NCBI RefSeq assembly: GCF_001624705.1 | Contig: NZ_JSEO01000008.1 | Span: forward strand, 186,001-250,000 | Direction: 5' to 3' | DNA from: Marinomonas sp. SBI8L | GTDB taxonomy: Bacteria > Pseudomonadota > Gammaproteobacteria > Pseudomonadales > Marinomonadaceae | Length of the DNA: 64,000 nt | Shown here: piece after piece, positions 34,613 to 42,401 of the stretch | Position numbering within the stretch: position 1 is the stretch's first letter | How the letters are laid out: each line of letters begins with the position of its first letter | Program-made: the position numbers and the translations under genes | The notes under the pieces: model-generated | Database searches by the model: none | The model's input: the letters and a program-made list of their open reading frames with translations, nothing else | What the model was told of the DNA's origin: nothing

Positions 34613-35010
34613 ATGAGCCAACCGAACGACCCTCTTGAGAGCGATTTTTCTAGGTCAGATACTCATATGGAAAAAGAAATATCATCATCGATTTTAGGGG
34701 GAGATTTGGTATTTGTATCGGGTCACAATCAGCAGCAAAAAGAGGATACGCAAGGGGCTTTCGTGATCAGGTAAAGCGTGCAATTGATCACTTACAAGCC
34801 TCCTTAAAGAGCCATCACCTCGCTTTGGACAATATTATTAATATTTCAATTCTGATTGAAAACTGGGACGCAATTAAGCTATGTGTCTGTCATGAGGAAA
34901 TCAGCAAATACTATGGTCAAAATGGCTTACCAGATATTACTCATATACCACTGACTCAGGCTAATTTGATAACTGGACCAATTAGTTTAAATGCTATCGC
35001 ACTAAGGTGA
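34613..35010 (+). pseudogene. Frameshifted RidA-family (YjgF) gene
   Basis: Reading from the ATG at 34613 gives MSQPNDPLESDF then SILGGDLVFVSGHNQQQ, a Rid-like opening, but the frame stops at 34773-34775. A shift of one base near 34754-34762 (a GGGG-CTTT stretch) restores a continuous Rid-like protein: RDQVKRAIDHLQASLK, LDNIINISILIENWDAIKL, ISKYYGQNGLPDITHIPL and SLNAIAL. The two halves together would be about 132 residues, normal for the family. Either a real recent loss, a sequencing error in the short homopolymer, or a rare frameshift. AGGTG seven bases before the ATG serves as ribosome site. Located downstream of a SoxR promoter. Confidence 0.75.
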
Positions 35011-35016
35011 CTTTCC

Positions 35017-35835
35017 CTAAGCCTTGGCTCTAAAGTTCCAATGTTCGTTAGGGCCTTGATTGTTGATCATCTCTTGAATGGCGTCGTCTATATCTTGGTC
35101 ATGGGGGTCGTAAAATCGGCACATGGCTAATGCTTTGCGTAAATTAATATCCGTGCCTAAATATTCCATCAATACTCGAGAGCTTGAAGGCATACGTTCA
35201 TCACTGGCCGATACGCCTAAGCGCAAACCATGTAACCAGCTGATACGGTTTTTAAAGGTCGGGAACATGATGGTTTGGGTAATTTCATTAAATGTGAGTG
35301 ATTCATAATCCATCATAAAAATACGGTCGGAGAGGTAATACGCTATGCCGAGATATTTACAATGGCACATCTCTTTATCCCATTGCTCTTTGCCTTCTAT
35401 TAGCCTTTCTGTGCGCTGAAAAACCACCTTCTCTCCTTGTTTCTCAAGACACACGAGAGATCTTAGAATTTTGCCCGGATTGCCCATAGAGTAGTAATAC
35501 TCAAAGTAATAGCCTAAATACTTATCTAGCTCAGGGCTCGACTTTTGTTGTAGCTGATTGAAGTGCGCTGACTCAATACTGTCAGCGTTATTGCTTGTTT
35601 GCCTTGGACTGACTTGTACCAACCTTTCGAACTGGCTATGGGGTAAATGCAGCTCATGTTCTGCCACATCAAAAAACTCACAAATACGCCGTAAAGTGTT
35701 GGCGGCGGGTTTGTGTTTGCCACTTAAGTAACGATTGAACTGAGGTCGGCTTATCCCTAACCGTTGGGTTACTTCGCTTATGGATTTGTAATAACTACAG
35801 AGCAGTCTCAAGTTTTGAGCAAAATCTTCATTCAT
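35017..35835 (-). CDS. Cro/C1-type helix-turn-helix regulator
   Basis: 272 residues. The first 65 form an XRE HTH (ISEVTQRLGISRPQFNRYLSGKHKPAANTLRRICEFF). The remaining ~200 residues are an unassigned domain rich in aromatic residues (YLGYYFEYYYSMGNPGK, YLSDRIFMMDYESL), probably a sensory part. The gene is divergent from the NhaC-family transporter/racemase pair, and the intervening region has an inverted repeat that is a good operator candidate. I infer local control of that operon; the effector may be its transported substrate. Confidence 0.8.
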   Translation of the reverse strand: MNEDFAQNLRLLCSYYKSISEVTQRLGISRPQFNRYLSGKHKPAANTLRRICEFFDVAEHELHLPHSQFERLVQVSPRQTSNNADSIESAHFNQLQQKSSPELDKYLGYYFEYYYSMGNPGKILRSLVCLEKQGEKVVFQRTERLIEGKEQWDKEMCHCKYLGIAYYLSDRIFMMDYESLTFNEITQTIMFPTFKNRISWLHGLRLGVSASDERMPSSSRVLMEYLGTDINLRKALAMCRFYDPHDQDIDDAIQEMINNQGPNEHWNFRAKA

Positions 35836-35912
35836 GATTTATCGGCCTAAGCGAATTCAAACATCAAGGTGTAAAAATAAGCATAGCAGGGCAAGGAGCG
35901 ACTAATAAAGAC

Positions 35913-35950
35913 GCACTTTGGTGTACTAGTTGCGCCAAAGTGCGCCAACT
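35913..35950. promoter_or_regulatory. Candidate operator of the divergent Cro/C1-type regulator
   Basis: Inverted arms GCACTTTGGTG (35913-35923) and CGCCAAAGTGC (35933-35943) with one mismatch and 20-base centre spacing. A further TGCGCCAA at 35941 directly repeats the one at 35931 at 10-base spacing. Located about 80 bases from the regulator start and 136 bases from the transporter start. Confidence 0.5.
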
Positions 35951-36085
35951 AAGGTCAAGGTGTCAAATACCTCAGGTGAAATCCATTTGTTTTACTAAAC
36001 CTCAGCAGCTGATTTACCTGTCTTTCTAAGACAAAGATAAATGAGCGCCAACTTCCTAAATAAGAAAAAGATCGAGGAAAAGAGT

Positions 36086-37561
36086 ATGACAAATCAACCA
36101 AAACTGAGCTTTTATGGTGGCCCTTGGGCGTCATTTTTACCCATATTAAGCTTTGTCATTGTCGCGATTTATGTCGCAACTGCGTTGGATGAGGCCACGA
36201 TACAAGGCATGTGGGTGGGCATTTTAGCTGGGCTTTTAGGCACCTTCTTATTAGCAAAAGATAAATCCTTGTATAGCGAAACCATTATGAAAGGCATGGC
36301 GAGTAAGGTGGCAATTGCTCCTGTCGCAGCTTGGATTTTCGCAGGCATCTTTGCCACTGTTTTAAGGTCCTCAGGTCTAGTGGATGGCATTTTGTGGGCG
36401 GCTTATCACACTGGCGCAACAGGCACTGTTTTTGTGGCAGTGAGCTTTATGGCCAGTGCGCTTTTTGCCACCGCAGCCGGAACTGGTTTCGGCACCATTG
36501 CCGCAGGCATGGGCGTCTTGTATCCAGCGGGTGTTTTGTTAGGTGCTGACCCTTTCTTGATGGCTGGTGCTATCGTCGGTGGTGGCGCTTTTGGTGATAA
36601 CCTTGCACCTATTTCAGATACCACAATTTCTTCTGCAGCCAGTCAAAATACGGATATCGGCGGCGTTGTTCGTTCTCGTCTTAGATACTCATTAACCGCT
36701 GGTGCGATAACTCTAGTCTTGCTTGTTGTCTTTAGTCTATTAAGTACAGGCTCGTCTGTTGGTGTACCTTATGAGCAACTGGCGGATCATATGGATCCTA
36801 AAGGCTTGATCATGTTAATTCCAGCGCTAGCGGCTATCTATGTGGCAATGAAAAAGGGTGATGTGATCTTTGCCACGACCATAGGTATTTTGCTTGGCAT
36901 GCTGGTGGCTGTGGTGTCTGGTCTTAATACCTTAGAAGCCTTTGTTTCCGTAAAAGACGGTGCCTTAATTAATGGTGTTGCAGGCTGGATGGCAGACTTA
37001 TCTATCTTAGTCTTACTGCTCGCGGGTGGTATTCGCCTGATGTTGGATGGCGGTGGTAGCGATCGATTAATCAACTTACTAAAAGGCATGGTAAATAGCC
37101 CACGTGGAGCCGAGGCATCATCGGCGGGTTTGTCCCTTTTCCTTTCTTCTATGATGAGTATTAATGCCCCTGCTATTCTAGCGGTTGGCCTTTCTTATGC
37201 TAAACCTGTGGGTGAGAAATTTGGTCTGCATCCTTATCGTCGTGCCAATATTATCGATAGTATGGCGTGTACTTTGGTTTACTCATTACCTTGGTCAGCA
37301 GCCTTATTATTTGCGTCAGGTTTATCTTTTAAAGCGGCGGAATCTTTTGATGGTGTCCCTGCATTAACACCGATCGAAATGACACCCTGGATCATATATG
37401 CCTGGGTGCTATTAGCTGTGATGACTTTCTCCATTATCACAGGTTGGGGGCGTCGTTTTGCGGATGAGAAATCAGACACTGAGCTTGCACTTGAGAAGCA
37501 AGCGAATGAAGAGAAAGCGGCTTTAGCTAAGCAATCCTTTGAACAGAATGCCAAGGCTTAA
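36086..37561 (+). CDS. NhaC-family Na+/H+ antiporter-like transporter
   Basis: 491 residues, about eleven or twelve transmembrane segments. The GGGAFGDNLAPISDTTISSAA stretch (shown here as landmark around residue 185) is the hallmark of the NhaC/MleN ion-transporter family. Family members exchange Na+ and H+ sometimes together with carboxylates (malate-lactate). I start it at the ATG 36086, with AGGA seven bases upstream, rather than the in-frame ATG at 36041. Two bases before a racemase-family gene, so in the same operon; co-occurrence suggests transport of an amino acid or dicarboxylate rather than pure sodium extrusion. Confidence 0.8.
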   Translation: MTNQPKLSFYGGPWASFLPILSFVIVAIYVATALDEATIQGMWVGILAGLLGTFLLAKDKSLYSETIMKGMASKVAIAPVAAWIFAGIFATVLRSSGLVDGILWAAYHTGATGTVFVAVSFMASALFATAAGTGFGTIAAGMGVLYPAGVLLGADPFLMAGAIVGGGAFGDNLAPISDTTISSAASQNTDIGGVVRSRLRYSLTAGAITLVLLVVFSLLSTGSSVGVPYEQLADHMDPKGLIMLIPALAAIYVAMKKGDVIFATTIGILLGMLVAVVSGLNTLEAFVSVKDGALINGVAGWMADLSILVLLLAGGIRLMLDGGGSDRLINLLKGMVNSPRGAEASSAGLSLFLSSMMSINAPAILAVGLSYAKPVGEKFGLHPYRRANIIDSMACTLVYSLPWSAALLFASGLSFKAAESFDGVPALTPIEMTPWIIYAWVLLAVMTFSIITGWGRRFADEKSDTELALEKQANEEKAALAKQSFEQNAKA

Positions 37562-37563
37562 GC

Positions 37564-38268
37564 ATGATGAAAAATAGCAAGAGAGCCAGCTTAGGCATTA
37601 TCACAGGGTCAGGGCCAGAAGCTGGTTTGGACATGTGGAATAAGGTATTAAAAGCCAATAAAAACTTGATGGGAGAGGCATTTAAAGGGGATTTAGATGC
37701 GCCCATGGTGAATATTATCTCAGAGCCGCTATTAGGGCTTTCTATGGAGCTCGAGCTACATGATGACAAGGTATGGAATACCTTGTCTCAAGTGGCAAAT
37801 GAAGTGGCACAACAGGTGGATTACTATGCCATTGCTTGTAATACCCTGAACTATTATCAGCCGCAGTTAGAAGCCTTGGCCTTAAAATCTAAGCTAGTGT
37901 CATTTGGGGATGTGGTAAAGCAAAAGCTAGAACAAGAAGGCATCAAAAAGGTTGCGCTATTGGGATCAGACCCTGTGACAGACCTTGGTGATTGGTCTCC
38001 TTATCGACAGCTTAAAGAGGTTGCTGAGGTGGAAGTGCCAGACCCTGAGCTAGGTTTACATCAACTGATTTATGATGTGAAAACCTATGGTGGTGACATG
38101 CCTTTTATCTGTGAATCTTTTACTAAATTGGTAGATTCGTTAGAGGCAGATTTAGTGCTACTTGCTTGTACCGAGTTGCCTTTGATTCCCATTAAAACGC
38201 ACAAACAACTTATCGATGTGACAGACCTCGTTGCACAAGAGTTGGCTAAGTTATCACAAGCACTATAG
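37564..38268 (+). CDS. Aspartate/glutamate racemase-family protein
   Basis: 234 residues. Two catalytic-type cysteines are visible in the expected places: ACNTLNYY (about residue 94) and LLACTELPLIP (about residue 203), in the two lobes of the Asp/Glu racemase superfamily. The N-terminus LGIITGSGPEAG replaces the usual GGxGPxAT. PLP-independent amino-acid racemases of the YgeA type are the closest idea; arylmalonate decarboxylase, hydantoin racemase and maleate isomerase share the fold. Translationally close to the NhaC-family transporter, so it probably interconverts the imported substrate. Confidence 0.75.
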   Translation: MMKNSKRASLGIITGSGPEAGLDMWNKVLKANKNLMGEAFKGDLDAPMVNIISEPLLGLSMELELHDDKVWNTLSQVANEVAQQVDYYAIACNTLNYYQPQLEALALKSKLVSFGDVVKQKLEQEGIKKVALLGSDPVTDLGDWSPYRQLKEVAEVEVPDPELGLHQLIYDVKTYGGDMPFICESFTKLVDSLEADLVLLACTELPLIPIKTHKQLIDVTDLVAQELAKLSQAL

Positions 38269-38283
38269 CTATGTGGCTTTGAT

Positions 38284-38347
38284 GTTAACAGGCTGTCACC
38301 CACATGCCTGTTAACCTGTTTTGGGGCCTTATTAGGCCTCTTTTTTT
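38284..38347 (+). terminator. Tandem hairpins and terminator after the racemase gene
   Basis: First hairpin: GTTAACAGG (38284-38292) with CCTGTTAAC (38307-38315), perfect. Second: GGGGCCT/AGGCCTC with one G-U (38323-38340), followed by seven T (38341-38347), a classic intrinsic terminator. Confidence 0.88.
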
Positions 38348-38456
38348 AATGTTTAAAACTTTCTACCCAGTCTATTTAGATTAAATACTATTTCTAGAAT
38401 AGTGTTTAATCTAAGAGTATTATCCTTCAATTAAAATAAAAATTAAGGGAGTAATA

Positions 38457-39302
38457 ATGCAAGCTCAAAACTGGGCCCCAAAACTTTGGATCGCTATTCT
38501 ATTAGGAGTCATTTTTCCTCCTTTTACTTATCTTTATTTAAATCGTGTAAAGCTTTTTTTTCTTTTCTTTTTACTAGTTGCTGGAATCACATTAGTAGAT
38601 CTGTATCTAGGTAGTTTTTATGTAAATGTGTTTAGTTTAATTTGCCCAATTTATGCATTCTTCATTATAAAAAAAGGAAAGAGCTTCAATCCACGTATTT
38701 GGTATTCAAAACTGAGTAGTATTTTTGGAATAATAGTTTGCTTTTTGAGTGTGTTATTTCTTACTCGCTCATTTTTGTATGAGCCTTTTTCTATCCCTTC
38801 TTCTTCTTCTATGTCTCCGACTATAAATAAAGGAGATTTAATTCTTGTTAAAAAATTAGGGTTTGGAAATTATGGTACTTACGGAATACCACTTCTTTCA
38901 CCAAAAAGTGTTGATCCAAAGAATATGGAGGTAGGAAAAAATTATGCTTTTTATCACCCAAATAAGAAAATTTCTTATGTTAAACGTCTAATAGGAGTCC
39001 CTGGAGACTCAATAGAATACAAAAATGGGCGATTAACAGTGAATGGTGAAACTTTAAGAAGAGAGTTCAAATATTACACTGGAAATGCCAATGTCTTTCA
39101 AGAAGACATGAAGGGATTTAAGTATGATATTCAAACTATGAGCGAAGCTAAAAACTTACTTGATGGTACTTTTAATGTTCCTTTAGATAGTTATTTTTTC
39201 ATGGGTGATAACCGTGATAACTCTGCTGACAGCCGGTTGTGGGGAGTTGTAAAAAGTGATCGTATTATAGGAGAGTTGGTATTTGTATTAGGAAGAAAGT
39301 AA
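38457..39302 (+). CDS. Signal peptidase I-like protein with extended N-terminal membrane region
   Basis: 281 residues. About three or four N-terminal membrane segments precede an S26A signal peptidase domain. The catalytic Ser lies in PSSSMSPTINKGD and the general-base Lys in YVKRLIGVPGD; box E is MGDNRDNSADSR. Such peptidases remove signal peptides at the periplasmic face. The housekeeping lepB normally sits between lepA and rnc, which are absent here, so this is probably an extra enzyme. The gene is visibly AT-richer than its neighbours and flanked by unrelated genes, suggesting acquisition by transfer. An AAGGGAG Shine-Dalgarno precedes the ATG. Confidence 0.85.
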   Translation: MQAQNWAPKLWIAILLGVIFPPFTYLYLNRVKLFFLFFLLVAGITLVDLYLGSFYVNVFSLICPIYAFFIIKKGKSFNPRIWYSKLSSIFGIIVCFLSVLFLTRSFLYEPFSIPSSSSMSPTINKGDLILVKKLGFGNYGTYGIPLLSPKSVDPKNMEVGKNYAFYHPNKKISYVKRLIGVPGDSIEYKNGRLTVNGETLRREFKYYTGNANVFQEDMKGFKYDIQTMSEAKNLLDGTFNVPLDSYFFMGDNRDNSADSRLWGVVKSDRIIGELVFVLGRK

Positions 39303-39323
39303 GAATAGAAAGATTACTTTCTT
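39293..39323. terminator. Hairpin at the end of the signal peptidase gene
   Basis: Perfect 10-bp arms AAGAAAGTAA (39293-39302, including the stop codon) and TTACTTTCTT (39314-39323); weak T-rich flank (GAGTTT). Lies between convergent genes. Confidence 0.5.
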
Positions 39324-39348
39324 GAGTTTATCGTCTACAAATTTAGAA

Positions 39349-39861
39349 TTATTCTTTAGTTAACCAATTCAAATATTTTGGATTGGTTTCCTTCATATCC
39401 CGATACAACCATACCATGCGATCCACAAACCAAGCTTTGAAAACCATAATCCAGAGGTTGCCTAGCATGAGTGCCCAAATATTTAAGCTGTATAATCCAT
39501 AGAAGAAGAAAGGCAAACCAAGGCCTGATAAAATTTGTAATAAGAGGGTTGGGGTGAGATGATAACGAGGAATCGCCACCTTATTTCGTTCTAGATAGAT
39601 ACGTTCACCAAAGGTGCCCATAGAAGCCCAGTTGTTGGTGTTAGTCGGCGCGCTAAATAGCCTTGGATTTAACCAAACCCAAATAAAAGAAAGGAGTATG
39701 GGGATAATACTGTAATAGCCAATCCACTCCCTTGACCAAAATGCGATAGACATAAGGGGAAGAATTGAAAACCTTGTATAAACACTCCAAGGGTTTGAAT
39801 GACGCTTCCAAGTTTCGTCGTCCATACTCATCATGCGTTCGGTTAAGCGGGTTAAATCCAT
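39349..39861 (-). CDS. Membrane protein, DUF6653-like
   Basis: 170 residues with about four hydrophobic helices. The opening MSMDDETWKRHSNPWSVYTRF, with W-x-RH-x-NPWSVxTR, is the recurring start of a family of small membrane proteins of unknown function that I recall as DUF6653. Middle conserved-looking stretch FGERIYLERNKVAIP suggests an amphipathic cytoplasmic loop. No enzymatic motif. Neighbouring genes give no hint; 51 bases downstream of the lipoprotein-gene direction change it stands in the same strand as the next TPR-like lipoprotein. Confidence 0.7.
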   Translation of the reverse strand: MDLTRLTERMMSMDDETWKRHSNPWSVYTRFSILPLMSIAFWSREWIGYYSIIPILLSFIWVWLNPRLFSAPTNTNNWASMGTFGERIYLERNKVAIPRYHLTPTLLLQILSGLGLPFFFYGLYSLNIWALMLGNLWIMVFKAWFVDRMVWLYRDMKETNPKYLNWLTKE

Positions 39862-39912
39862 TTTTCTCTCTCAACAAGTTTTGTTAACAGTGTTTTATCA
39901 ATGTTTCTTTTT

Positions 39913-40485
39913 TTAAGCACAATGCTCTGTCTTAAAGGCTTTCACCATTTCTGGGAAACTCTTAAAATGTGGGTTATTAATTTCAAATCCTGACTCTGGT
40001 TCAAGTGTTAAGCCTTTTTCATAGTTAACAAGACTTTTATCATAAAGCTCGCAGCCCTGTGTGATTTTGTTAGTGGTGATATAAAAATTAGCTAATACAA
40101 ATTCGGCTTTAGCCACCTGGGTTAAATGCTCAAGCTGAGAAAATAGTTTGATGGAGTGTTCAGCGTGAAAAATGGCTTTACCCTTATTAGGGTCAAAATC
40201 TGGGGCTACAGAGTGGAAGTTTGGATTAGTAGGGTTCGCATGTTTTTTATATAAGCTAGACAGAAAAATGTGAGATTCAGCCATGCCAAATTTATCATGA
40301 AGCGCGGTGAAGTCTTCTAATGCTTCTTCACCCAAATGCTGGGCTGAATAGACTCTATCTTGGTTCATTAAATAGTAAGCATAAGAGAGTTTTTGATCTG
40401 GGTTATCAGTATAGGGTGTTAATGCACTAGAGCAGCCCACTAAAAAGCTAAAGGCGCTGACTAACAGACAGACTCGAACTAACAT
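39913..40485 (-). CDS. Putative TPR-like lipoprotein
   Basis: 190 residues. Signal ending in FLVGCSS gives a lipobox with Cys18. The mature part consists of helix pairs rich in Ala/Leu/Tyr with intervals like tetratricopeptide repeats (SAQHLGEEALEDFTALHDKFG, AEFVLANFYITTNKITQGCELYDKSL). Probably anchored in the outer membrane and involved in protein-protein contact; no family is recognised. Divergent from the GDSL hydrolase gene. Confidence 0.65.
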   Translation of the reverse strand: MLVRVCLLVSAFSFLVGCSSALTPYTDNPDQKLSYAYYLMNQDRVYSAQHLGEEALEDFTALHDKFGMAESHIFLSSLYKKHANPTNPNFHSVAPDFDPNKGKAIFHAEHSIKLFSQLEHLTQVAKAEFVLANFYITTNKITQGCELYDKSLVNYEKGLTLEPESGFEINNPHFKSFPEMVKAFKTEHCA

Positions 40486-40666
40486 GCTTTGACCTACCTT
40501 ATTTTTAATTATGCTAAGTAAAAGGCGACATTAGGGGGTTGAGGTTAGACAATCAAGTTTTCGCTTGAGTATCTGTTTAAACTCAATAGGCATGTTGTAC
40601 TCAGTGAGATATGAGTAAAATGTTGAATAAGGTTAAATTAGCGGTTTAAGAAAGGTTAGCGGGTTG

Positions 40667-41341
40667 ATGGCAAAGGTTCTGTGTTTTGGCGATTCAAATA
40701 CCTGGGGTACAAAACCTGAGGGCGGGCGTTATGCTGATCATGAACGCTGGAGTTTTCTGCTCGGTGTATATTTGAATATGTCATCTGCAGATTCTATTAA
40801 CCAAGAAACTGAGAGTAAATATCTCGTCATGGAGGCAGGCCAACCGAATCGCACCTTGATTAAAAATGCCCCTTTTGATGGAGATAAATCAGGGCTTACT
40901 TACCTCAAACCTCTGTTAGCCATCCATGAGCCTGAACTTGTGATAATCATATTGGGCACCAATGATTTAAAAGCTAAGTTTAACTTGTCTCCAGCAGACA
41001 TTGGCGCAGGCGCGGGTACGCTTATTAAGCAGATTCAAGCCTTTAGCCAAGAGGCTATTGCTAGCGTTTCTTCTAGACCTTCTAATATAAAGATCTTATT
41101 AGTTTCGCCGCCAGAGATTAAAGAGCGCCCGCCTTATGTTTCTGTTTATGCTGGTGGTGCGCAAAAGTCCCAATTATTAGCCCAAGAGTTTGCCGCTCAA
41201 GCAGAGTTGTATCAGTGTGACTTTCTTGATGCTAACCAAGTGATTAAAAGCTCTGATCTGGATGGTATTCATTGGGATGCAGAGCAGCATGAAGTATTGG
41301 CTAGCTTTTTAGCAGCTGAGGTTAAAAGCTTGTTATCTTAA
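40667..41341 (+). CDS. SGNH/GDSL-family hydrolase
   Basis: 224 residues without signal peptide, so cytoplasmic. Block I FGDSNTWG carries the nucleophilic Ser, block III GTND the Asn, and block V DGIHWD the Asp-His pair: the full SGNH set. It resembles arylesterase/lysophospholipase-type members (with the RYADHERWSFLL stretch near block I found in acetylesterase-like proteins). The frame opens at TTG 40664, directly followed by the better ATG at 40667. Substrate unknown. A MITE begins five bases after the stop codon. Confidence 0.85.
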   Translation: MAKVLCFGDSNTWGTKPEGGRYADHERWSFLLGVYLNMSSADSINQETESKYLVMEAGQPNRTLIKNAPFDGDKSGLTYLKPLLAIHEPELVIIILGTNDLKAKFNLSPADIGAGAGTLIKQIQAFSQEAIASVSSRPSNIKILLVSPPEIKERPPYVSVYAGGAQKSQLLAQEFAAQAELYQCDFLDANQVIKSSDLDGIHWDAEQHEVLASFLAAEVKSLLS

Positions 41342-41345
41342 GCTA

Positions 41346-41610
41346 GGGAACCTGCGAATAAGTCCTCCCGCCTCAGCGTGTGGATAAAAGCAACTAGATT
41401 TATGGCGAGGGACGCAACTTAATAGTTGCTCTATTGATAAGGCCCTCAACTTAAAGATAGGGCTTTTAAACCACGCCCTTCGGGTCTTACAGAAAAAGTG
41501 ACACCCTGTGTTGTCTCTTCTCGAAAGGTACCTACATTACGTCAAAGTGACGCCTTGTTTGTCACTTTTACTGATAAGACTGAGAAGAGGTGACTTAATC
41601 GTAGGTTCCC
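41346..41610. mobile_element. 265-bp MITE-like element, copy 1
   Basis: Flanked by near-perfect terminal inverted repeats of about 21 bases (left GGGAACCTGCGAATAAGTC, right its complement with two differences) and short TA flanks. It contains no reading frame for a transposase but has internal inverted repeats (AAAGTGAC...GTCACTTT and a CCC-TTCG-GGG hairpin). A second copy of exactly the same length lies at 58418-58682, about 89% identical by eye and in the same orientation. It ends 33 bases before the ABM-domain gene. Confidence 0.8.
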
Positions 41611-41642
41611 TAGACTCGTTATAGAACATATTAAGGAAAAAT

Positions 41643-41993
41643 ATGATAGCAAGAGAATGGGCTGCAAGATGTCCGAAAAAACATGAAGAAGGGTTTATTG
41701 CCTATTTATACGAAACTGGCGTCAAGGAAACCTCTGCAACACCTGGCTTTTTAGGCACTCAAATCTTTAATCGAGACCTAGGTGATAAAGTTGAAATTAA
41801 ACTGATTTCTTATTGGGAAAACCTCAATGTTATTAAGGCCTTTGCTGGAGATGATATCAACGTCGCTAGGCTCTATCCTGAAGATGCTATATACGAATTA
41901 GAACCAGATGATTTTGTAAGCCATTATAAGGTCAGAGAGAATACTTGGATGAACTTATCTGAACTGTCGAAAAGTGAGAAACCTAAACTGTAA
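41643..41993 (+). CDS. Antibiotic biosynthesis monooxygenase (ABM)-domain-like protein
   Basis: 116 residues, a single dimeric alpha-beta-barrel domain: REWAARCPKKHEEGFIAYL, an ATPGFLGTQIFNRD beta strand and ISYWENLNVIKAFAGDD with the conserved W-x(5-7)-F pattern. Such proteins bind haem or small aromatic compounds or act in stress responses; this one lacks any diagnostic catalytic residue. AAGGA five bases before the ATG. Its upstream region is occupied by the MITE, so its promoter is likely inside or supplied by that element. Confidence 0.7.
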   Translation: MIAREWAARCPKKHEEGFIAYLYETGVKETSATPGFLGTQIFNRDLGDKVEIKLISYWENLNVIKAFAGDDINVARLYPEDAIYELEPDDFVSHYKVRENTWMNLSELSKSEKPKL

Positions 41994-42016
41994 ATAAAGC
42001 TTCACAGCTTAGGTTT
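41979..42016. terminator. Bidirectional terminator
   Basis: AAACCTAA-a-CTGT (41979-41991) pairs with ACAG-c-TTAGGTTT (42004-42016), one internal mismatch. It overlaps the end of the ABM gene and precedes the end of the convergent ridA-like gene. Confidence 0.65.
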
Positions 42017-42026
42017 AAATATAAAG

Positions 42027-42377
42027 TTACTCGCTTTTAGCGGCAATAACAGAGATTTCCACTAATAACTCTGGGCTCGCCATTCTTGCTTCAACGCAGG
42101 CGCGAGCAGGAGCATAACCTTCTTCAACCCAGTTGTCCCATACCGCATTCATTTCAACAAAGTGACTCATATCTTTTAAATAAATGGTGACAGATAAAAT
42201 TTGATTTTTTGATGAGCCTACTGATTCCAACAAGGTTACTACTTTAGCCAGCATGGTCTGTGTTTGCTCGGTAATGCCAGCGGTTCTATCCGCTGCCACT
42301 TGGCCACATAAATAAACAGTCTGGTTATGCTCTACTATGCGGCTCATACGTGTGCTTGTTTCATGTCTTTCTATCAA
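42027..42377 (-). CDS. RidA-family (Rid/YjgF) protein
   Basis: 116 residues. Opens [28 protein letters not shown], the standard start of RutC/Rid2-like members, so the TTG start codon at 42377 is credible and a GGGGA site lies seven bases upstream. The EISVIA-type end and the [14 protein letters not shown] segment contain the conserved Arg/Glu of the Rid cleft. Rid proteins hydrolyse reactive enamine/imine intermediates. Its place directly after the flavoprotein dehydrogenase genes suggests that it clears their imine product. Last gene of the TRAP/dehydrogenase operon. Confidence 0.82.
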   Translation of the reverse strand: MIERHETSTRMSRIVEHNQTVYLCGQVAADRTAGITEQTQTMLAKVVTLLESVGSSKNQILSVTIYLKDMSHFVEMNAVWDNWVEEGYAPARACVEARMASPELLVEISVIAAKSE

Positions 42378-42401
42378 GATTTTTCCCCTATTTCTTATTG
42401 T

